From: Corynebacterium urogenitale
GTDB lineage: Bacteria; Actinomycetota; Actinomycetes; Mycobacteriales; Mycobacteriaceae
NCBI RefSeq assembly: GCF_009026825.1
Contig: NZ_CP045032.1
Location: forward strand, 1,302,001-1,366,000
DNA: 64,000 nt
Direction of reading: 5' to 3'
This document shows positions 59,347-64,000 of the stretch, piece by piece (the first letter of the stretch is position 1; each line of letters starts with the position of its first letter). A program made the position numbers and the translations under genes. The notes beneath the pieces are model-generated. The model saw only the letters and a program-made list of their open reading frames with translations, searched no databases and was not told the origin of the DNA.

Positions 59347-61170
59347 CTACTCCTCCGCGCCGTCGAGGTTCTGGAAGAAGGTGTTGGTGACATTGGTTGC
59401 ATGTTCGGAACCGCCGCCGAGCACGATCAGCGTGGCAAAGGCAATGTCACCGCGATATCCCACAAACCACGAGTGAGAGCCACCGTTGATTTCAGCTTCA
59501 CCGGTCTTCGCGTACACTTCGCCCGCACCTGCCACACCGGAGCCCGAACCGTTGGTGACCACAGAACGCATGATCCTCCGCAGGCCGTCGATCTGCTCCT
59601 TCGGCAGCGGTTTCGCCTTCTCTCCCGAGACATTCGTCTCATGATCCTGGCCACCGATGAGGTACGGGGTAGGCATTCTCCCCGCCGCCGCGGTAGAAGC
59701 AGCCACGGCCATGCCAAAAGGACTTGCCAAGTCGAGACCCTGGCCATAACCGGCTTCCGTACGGTCGAGCATAACCTCACCCTCCGGGACGGTACCGGTG
59801 ATGGTGTCCAGACCTTCGATGTCGAAATCCTGACCAAGACCAAACTGGCCAGCCACTTCTTTGAGTTGCCCTGGCTTTAGTTGAGTTGAGATATCGGCAA
59901 ACGTCGTATTGCAGGAACGGGCGAAGGCGTTTTCCAGAGAGGTGTTGCCCAGTGAGAAGGAGTTGTAGTTCGTCACAATGCGACCACCGATGTCCTGAGT
60001 GCCCGGGCAACCGACAATGGAATCTGGGGTTAGTTCTTGATGCTGCATTCCCGCGAAGGCAGTGATCATCTTGAACGTCGAACCTGGTGGGTACTGGCCC
60101 ATGAGAGCGGCATCGCCATCTTCATCCGCCTTTTCGGTCTGTGCAACAGCCAAGATCTCGCCCGTGGAGGGTCGCATGACGACCATCATGGTCTTAGCGT
60201 CAGCACGGGTATCAACGGCCGCCTGCGCCGCGTCTTGTACCTTGCGTGACAGGGAGACATGCACGCTCGGGGCGGCCTTCGCGTCCTCCCCACCGAGCTG
60301 CCGTACCTCAGAGCCCTCATTGGTGGCGGCTACAACCTTCCACCCGTTAGCTCCTTGAAGATCGCCTTCGACAATCCGAGAAACTCGACTCATAATGTCC
60401 GGCGCGAAACCCGGATCCGGTCGCACCAGCGCCTGTTCCTCATTGAGGCGGACCCCGGACACGTTGCGCAGCGCCGCCTGAAGGCGCTTTCCTTGGGCCT
60501 CGTTCACAGTGAGCACGGAGAACTCCCCATCCACATCGCGTGCCTCGTCGGCCTTCGCCGCAGGGTCGATACTCGGGGCGGAGTCATCGCTGGCCCGGAG
60601 GGCATCGAGTTCTCCAGCGATTCTGTTCATCGTGCCGTTGAGATCCTCGACCTCCTGGGTGTTGACGAAAACACGGAAGGCGCGACCTGGTTCCAGCAGG
60701 ACCGAGCCGTCCGAACCGACGACAGTAGCAATCTGTGCAGGCACCGAGCGCAACTCAAGGTATTGGTTGGCACCGAGATCCGGGTGCATGACCGTCGGCT
60801 GCCACCGCACAGTCCACTCGTCACTGGTCTTGGTTAACGTCATCTTCGAGTCGTAGCGGAATCGCCTCTCCCCCGGCAGATCCCAGTCCAGGGTGTAGTC
60901 GGCAGTCGCCACCCCGCCATCGGTGTGTGTCGCATTGAGGGTCGCTTCCAACCCCTCAGCCTGCAAAGCCTCCCAGGCTTTATCGATCGCTGGAGAGGCG
61001 ACTTCTGGATTATCTGTCAATTCACCCGCCGCCGAATGCTCTGACAGCGCTGCAAGGAACGCAGAAGCGGCGTCGTCAGCGACGTCAGGGCGCGGGGTGC
61101 ACGCAGCCATGGAGAAAACAACAGAGGTGGTGAGAACCGCAGAGATGATGCTTCGGCGCATGCGAGTCAC
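59347..61170 (-). CDS. Penicillin-binding lipoprotein (class B transpeptidase)
   Basis: A peptidoglycan transpeptidase of 607 residues. Signal peptide with lipobox-like MAAC (Cys24); N-terminal NTF2/MecA-N-like domain (about 35-145) and dimerisation region; transpeptidase domain with Ser364 in STFK, SCN (419-421) and KTGEAE (555-560). The lipoprotein anchor and MecA-N domain resemble low-affinity PBPs of corynebacteria. Located between map and chrA, the place of pbp6 in C. glutamicum (recalled). Confidence 0.9.
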   Translation of the reverse strand: MTRMRRSIISAVLTTSVVFSMAACTPRPDVADDAASAFLAALSEHSAAGELTDNPEVASPAIDKAWEALQAEGLEATLNATHTDGGVATADYTLDWDLPGERRFRYDSKMTLTKTSDEWTVRWQPTVMHPDLGANQYLELRSVPAQIATVVGSDGSVLLEPGRAFRVFVNTQEVEDLNGTMNRIAGELDALRASDDSAPSIDPAAKADEARDVDGEFSVLTVNEAQGKRLQAALRNVSGVRLNEEQALVRPDPGFAPDIMSRVSRIVEGDLQGANGWKVVAATNEGSEVRQLGGEDAKAAPSVHVSLSRKVQDAAQAAVDTRADAKTMMVVMRPSTGEILAVAQTEKADEDGDAALMGQYPPGSTFKMITAFAGMQHQELTPDSIVGCPGTQDIGGRIVTNYNSFSLGNTSLENAFARSCNTTFADISTQLKPGQLKEVAGQFGLGQDFDIEGLDTITGTVPEGEVMLDRTEAGYGQGLDLASPFGMAVAASTAAAGRMPTPYLIGGQDHETNVSGEKAKPLPKEQIDGLRRIMRSVVTNGSGSGVAGAGEVYAKTGEAEINGGSHSWFVGYRGDIAFATLIVLGGGSEHATNVTNTFFQNLDGAEE

Positions 61171-61182
61171 GTTAGCACCGGG

Positions 61183-61824
61183 CTAGGCAATCAGCCCCTG
61201 TTGACGCGCAGTATTCACCGCCGCGGTTCGATTGCTGACACCCAGTTTTGTGAACACATTCCCCATATGGGACTTCACCGTCGCCTCGGTGAGAATCAGC
61301 GCACGCGCGATCTCCCGGTTGGAGGAACCTTCCGCTGCACGCTGCAGCACCTCAACCTCCCGTGGCGTGAGAGCCACCACTGGTTGCCGCATACGCCCTA
61401 AGAGCGTGTCCATCACTGCGTGATTCATCACGGTCTCACCCCTAGCAGCCGTACGAACACCCTGGGCGAGTTCCTCCGCCCCGCAATCCTTCAGCAAATA
61501 CCCCACCGCTCCCGCGGATACCGCACCGACCACATCGGCATCAGTGGAATAGTTCGTCACGACTAGCACCTGAGCCACCCCTTCTCGCGCCCGAATCTGC
61601 TGCGTTGCCCACACGCCACCGGAGCTCTCCCCCGAAGGGGCCTCCCCGAATCGCAGATCCATCAGTACGACATCCACCGCGTTTGCATGCGTGGCTGCGA
61701 AATCAACCGCATCCTGAGGGGTGGAAACCTCCCCAACGACCTCGATATCGTCACACTGATCGAGCATCGCTTTCAGCCCGGCGCGCACTACGGGGTGATC
61801 ATCGGAAATGAGAACGCGAATCAT
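61183..61824 (-). CDS. chrA: Heme-responsive response regulator ChrA
   Basis: NarL/LuxR-type response regulator, 213 residues: receiver domain with phospho-acceptor Asp56 (VLMDLRFGE) and C-terminal LuxR helix-turn-helix (LTPREVEVLQRAAEGSSNREIARALILTEATVKSH pattern). It overlaps neither neighbour; chrS ends two bases upstream. Identity rests on synteny with the chrSA-hrtBA locus next to map and a PBP gene; it activates heme export and represses or fine-tunes its own operon in relatives. Confidence 0.9.
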   Translation of the reverse strand: MIRVLISDDHPVVRAGLKAMLDQCDDIEVVGEVSTPQDAVDFAATHANAVDVVLMDLRFGEAPSGESSGGVWATQQIRAREGVAQVLVVTNYSTDADVVGAVSAGAVGYLLKDCGAEELAQGVRTAARGETVMNHAVMDTLLGRMRQPVVALTPREVEVLQRAAEGSSNREIARALILTEATVKSHMGNVFTKLGVSNRTAAVNTARQQGLIA

Positions 61825-61826
61825 GG

Positions 61827-62951
61827 CTACTCCTCGGTGCTCGTCGGAATGCGAACTGACACTCCCGTGCCTTCGCCCGGCGCGGATTCCACAGTGACTG
61901 TACCGCCATGCGTCTCCACTCGGGTCGCCACGCCATCAAGCCCTAAGGTTCGCCCAGCGTGGCGGGGCACCTGCTGCGGATCGAATCCCACTCCATCGTC
62001 CACTACGTCGAGGGACACATGCTCCGGTTCAAATGTCAGTGTGACCCGCGCTCTGGTTGCCTGGGAATGCCGCAGGACATTGGAGACGAGTGACTGCGCG
62101 ACGCGGACCAATGTGGCGTCGATCTCTGGAGGCAGCGGGCGGACGTGGCCGTCCGTACTAAAGCTGAAAGCGTTACCCAGAGGAGTGCCCGTCGCCACGC
62201 GAGCGATCGCAACGGGCAGGTCAGCTCCCAGTAGTGGCCCCGGTTGTAGAGCGGCAATAATGCGACGAGTCTCCACCAGGTTTTCCTTGGCGGTACGCCG
62301 TGCGAGCGCCACCTGCTCCAGTGTCAGCGGATCGGGGTGATCCTTTGCTGCCTCACGCTGTTCGATGGCATGAAGAAGCATCTGAATCGAGCTCAACCCC
62401 TGGGCTACGGTGTCGTGAATCTCCCCTGCCAAGCGAGCGCGCTCTTCCACTTCGCCCGCATGCCTGCTCGTCGCTGCACGGGCAAAGGCCTCCCGCCGCA
62501 GTTGGAGGAAGCCGAAGCCCAGGGCGCAAGCGATGAGGGCTCCGATGATGGGGCCGATGACCCCGCCGATCTGCCACCCATTGTGGCGTCCCAAGCCGTA
62601 GACAGCGATGGCTGTCATCCCCACTACCGCCAGCAGTGCGGGCTTCGGTTGCAGTGTGTTGATCGCCACGAAAAAGAGGGCAAAAGCAAGGAAAGCACCA
62701 GTCGGCGCAATAACAAGCAGCTGCGTCCACAAAACCACTACGCACAGCACCCACAGCCATTTGATTGGCAGGAAGCGCCCGGCCACGTACACCGCTGCGA
62801 AAGCAAACAACTGCCAGCTCAGACCGTCATTAACGAGGACCACCACGCACAGCACGGCCACCAGCACGTGGACAACTACGCGCCATGCTAGCCACACGCG
62901 ATCGAGGGCGTCGACGCTCGCCAAAGGCCTTTCGAGATGCCGTTGATTCAT
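61827..62951 (-). CDS. chrS: Heme-responsive sensor histidine kinase ChrS
   Basis: ATG 62951 gives 374 residues; the open frame continues upstream only as a shadow of hrtB. Five to six membrane helices (about 20-150) make the heme-sensing part without an extracellular domain; then HisKA_3 with His179 in LAGEIHDTVAQGL, and an HATPase domain (DDGVGFDP, TLGLDGVATRVETHGG). Pairs with ChrA. Confidence 0.9.
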   Translation of the reverse strand: MNQRHLERPLASVDALDRVWLAWRVVVHVLVAVLCVVVLVNDGLSWQLFAFAAVYVAGRFLPIKWLWVLCVVVLWTQLLVIAPTGAFLAFALFFVAINTLQPKPALLAVVGMTAIAVYGLGRHNGWQIGGVIGPIIGALIACALGFGFLQLRREAFARAATSRHAGEVEERARLAGEIHDTVAQGLSSIQMLLHAIEQREAAKDHPDPLTLEQVALARRTAKENLVETRRIIAALQPGPLLGADLPVAIARVATGTPLGNAFSFSTDGHVRPLPPEIDATLVRVAQSLVSNVLRHSQATRARVTLTFEPEHVSLDVVDDGVGFDPQQVPRHAGRTLGLDGVATRVETHGGTVTVESAPGEGTGVSVRIPTSTEE

Positions 62952-62958
62952 GTTCTCC

Positions 62959-62980
62959 GACTTTAGTAGGAGATAAAGTC
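62959..62980. promoter_or_regulatory. Inverted repeat between chrS and hrtB (candidate ChrA operator)
   Basis: GACTTTA (62959-62965), eight bases, TAAAGTC (62974-62980): a perfect 7-bp inverted repeat in the 79-base divergent gap, where ChrA binds in relatives. Its left arm begins eight bases from the chrS start codon. Confidence 0.5.
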
Positions 62981-63030
62981 CACCCGTGTGCCCGATGTGC
63001 TGAGCTCCCCTGCGGCGCAGCATAGAAGGC

Positions 63031-63918
63031 ATGTTCCAAGGTTTTCGAGAGCTCGCCGCAGCGAAAGGCCGCACCGCACTCATCATTGTGACGGTCATGC
63101 TGATCACCGTATTGGTGACGTTCCTCTCCTCGCTGGCGGAGGGCCTATCTTTCCAGTCCGTATCAGCCCTGCAGTCGCGCCTTACCTCCGACGACGCGCT
63201 CGTGCTCGAAGACAACGGCACCACCACCCTGTCTTCTTCCCGTTTGGATGACGCACAGATCAAGCAGGTAGAAGACGCAGGCGGGGAGGCGCTGTACATG
63301 GCCCGCACCCGCCAGGCATCAGAGCCCGTCATTGTTCTCAGCGATCCCTCGCGCACGGGCGGAACCGACCTCTTCCTCGATCACATGCCCGTGATCGCCG
63401 CCCCACCCGAGGCCGTCGCGTCCATGCCAGGTGCGTCCGCCGCCGCGATCCTGCCGGAGTCTTCGCTCGACTCCGCCCCTGCCGGGACAAAGGTGCTCAC
63501 CGGTGATGAACGGTGGAATGCCTCCGGTAGCTATGCGGGCGAGCAAATGAGTCTGACATTGATGATCAACCTGCTGTACGTCATCTCAGCGCTGGTTTTG
63601 GGTGCCTTCTTCACTGTGTGGACCCTGCAGCGTCTCAAGGGTGTGACGATCAGTGCAGCTCTTGGTGCATCGAACAAGGTGCTTGTCGCCGACTCTGTCG
63701 GTCAGGCCTTCGTGGTCCTCGCGGTGGGCATCTTCGCCGGTGGGCTCATCACGCTGGGTACGGGCCAGCTCATTCCAGACACCGTGCCAGTCGTGCTCTC
63801 GGCTTCCACAGTGCTGGTTCCTAGTGTGATTCTCGCCGCAGCAGGCCTCCTAGGCGCTGCTATTTCCCTGAAACCCGTCCTGTCCATTTCACCACGCGCA
63901 GCGCTGGCGAGCGCTTAA
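63031..63918 (+). CDS. hrtB: Heme ABC exporter permease HrtB
   Basis: FtsX-type permease, 295 residues: one N-terminal helix (about 15-40), a periplasmic domain of about 130 residues, then three helices at the C-terminus (from about 180). Opening FQGFRELAAAKGRTALIIVTVML is family typical. With HrtA it exports heme; divergent from chrS, followed after 14 bases by hrtA. Confidence 0.88.
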   Translation: MFQGFRELAAAKGRTALIIVTVMLITVLVTFLSSLAEGLSFQSVSALQSRLTSDDALVLEDNGTTTLSSSRLDDAQIKQVEDAGGEALYMARTRQASEPVIVLSDPSRTGGTDLFLDHMPVIAAPPEAVASMPGASAAAILPESSLDSAPAGTKVLTGDERWNASGSYAGEQMSLTLMINLLYVISALVLGAFFTVWTLQRLKGVTISAALGASNKVLVADSVGQAFVVLAVGIFAGGLITLGTGQLIPDTVPVVLSASTVLVPSVILAAAGLLGAAISLKPVLSISPRAALASA

Positions 63919-63932
63919 GGAGCGTAGCTGTT

Positions 63933-64000
63933 ATGACGTACTCACTGTCCGTTGAAGATCTCAGCCTCGATGTCGCCGACGGCGGAACAACCCGGCATTT
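63933..64000 (+). CDS. hrtA: Heme ABC exporter ATPase HrtA (5' end only)
   Basis: Only 22 codons are inside the window, beginning MTYSLSVEDLSLDVADGG, the first strand of an ABC ATPase. AAGGAG (63917-63922) lies ten bases upstream of ATG 63933. The call depends on position behind hrtB. Confidence 0.7.
   Translation, partial: MTYSLSVEDLSLDVADGGTTRH

Noticed and set aside
61827-63356. Longer ChrS frame starting at 63356
   Set aside because: The extra 135 codons are antisense to hrtB; ATG 62951 starts just before the membrane helices.

Overview
The window is a chromosomal segment of a mycolic-acid actinobacterium, almost certainly a Corynebacterium. Evidence: the gene order hflX-dapF-miaA-miaB, gluABCD-recX-recA, bioYMN, pspA-clgR-cinA-pgsA, ftsK-RNase J-dapA-thyX-dapB, pnp-rpsO-ribF-truB, rbfA-infB-ylxR-nusA-rimP-proS, mqo-hydrolase-mtr and map-pbp-chrAS-hrtBA is the order I recall from C. 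glutamicum and relatives. Thymidylate synthase is of the ThyX type, mycothione reductase and a glutamate ABC importer are present, and several starts look leaderless. The species cannot be fixed from the sequence alone.

Layout. 1-8.9 kb: end of an NCS2 permease, HflX, a Cys-tailed hypothetical protein, lysine/peptidoglycan epimerase DapF, and the tRNA A37 pair MiaA/MiaB with a membrane protein and a DUF349 protein. 9.0-14.9 kb: the glutamate importer, then recX-recA and a DUF3046 gene under a LexA-type operator. 15.0-24.4 kb: biotin uptake (bioYMN), the envelope-stress cluster pgsA-cinA-clgR-pspA, a terC gene behind a manganese (yybP-ykoY type) riboswitch, and ftsK. 24.4-45 kb: RNA decay and translation genes (RNase J, PNPase, rpsO, truB, rbfA, infB, nusA, rimP, proS) mixed with dapA, dapB, thyX, ribF, pptT and a MATE exporter. 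45-53.2 kb: YaaA-like protein, VIT-type metal transporter, cobA, mqo, hydrolase, mtr, SDR. 57.9-64 kb: CMD protein, map, a lipoprotein PBP, and the heme-responsive chrAS two-component system divergent from the heme exporter hrtBA (cut by the window end).

The unusual part is 53.14-57.88 kb. It lies between the 3' ends of two convergent housekeeping-type genes and is bounded by an exact 18-bp direct repeat that forms the last codons of both. Inside is a small minus-strand cassette: a gene for a Sec-exported protein with a DUF6973-like C-terminal domain, followed by a lipoprotein gene. The first gene is split by a 3,376-bp ISL3-family composite transposon (54085-57460) with an exact 8-bp target duplication. 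Removing the transposon plus one copy of the duplication rejoins the two gene halves in frame. The transposon carries a wrecked ISL3 transposase copy and an AT-richer passenger: a secreted subtilisin-like protease, a two-helix membrane protein with a PH-like domain, and the 3' tail of a third gene. Its far end is only a 19-bp copy of the IS right terminus. The split gene also carries an internal stop behind its signal peptide and a frameshift in its domain, so it is a pseudogene.

No tRNA, rRNA or CRISPR array was seen. No gene-free stretch exceeds 300 bases; the largest gaps (5113-5300, 14512-14733, 31443-31658) hold control regions and a terminator.
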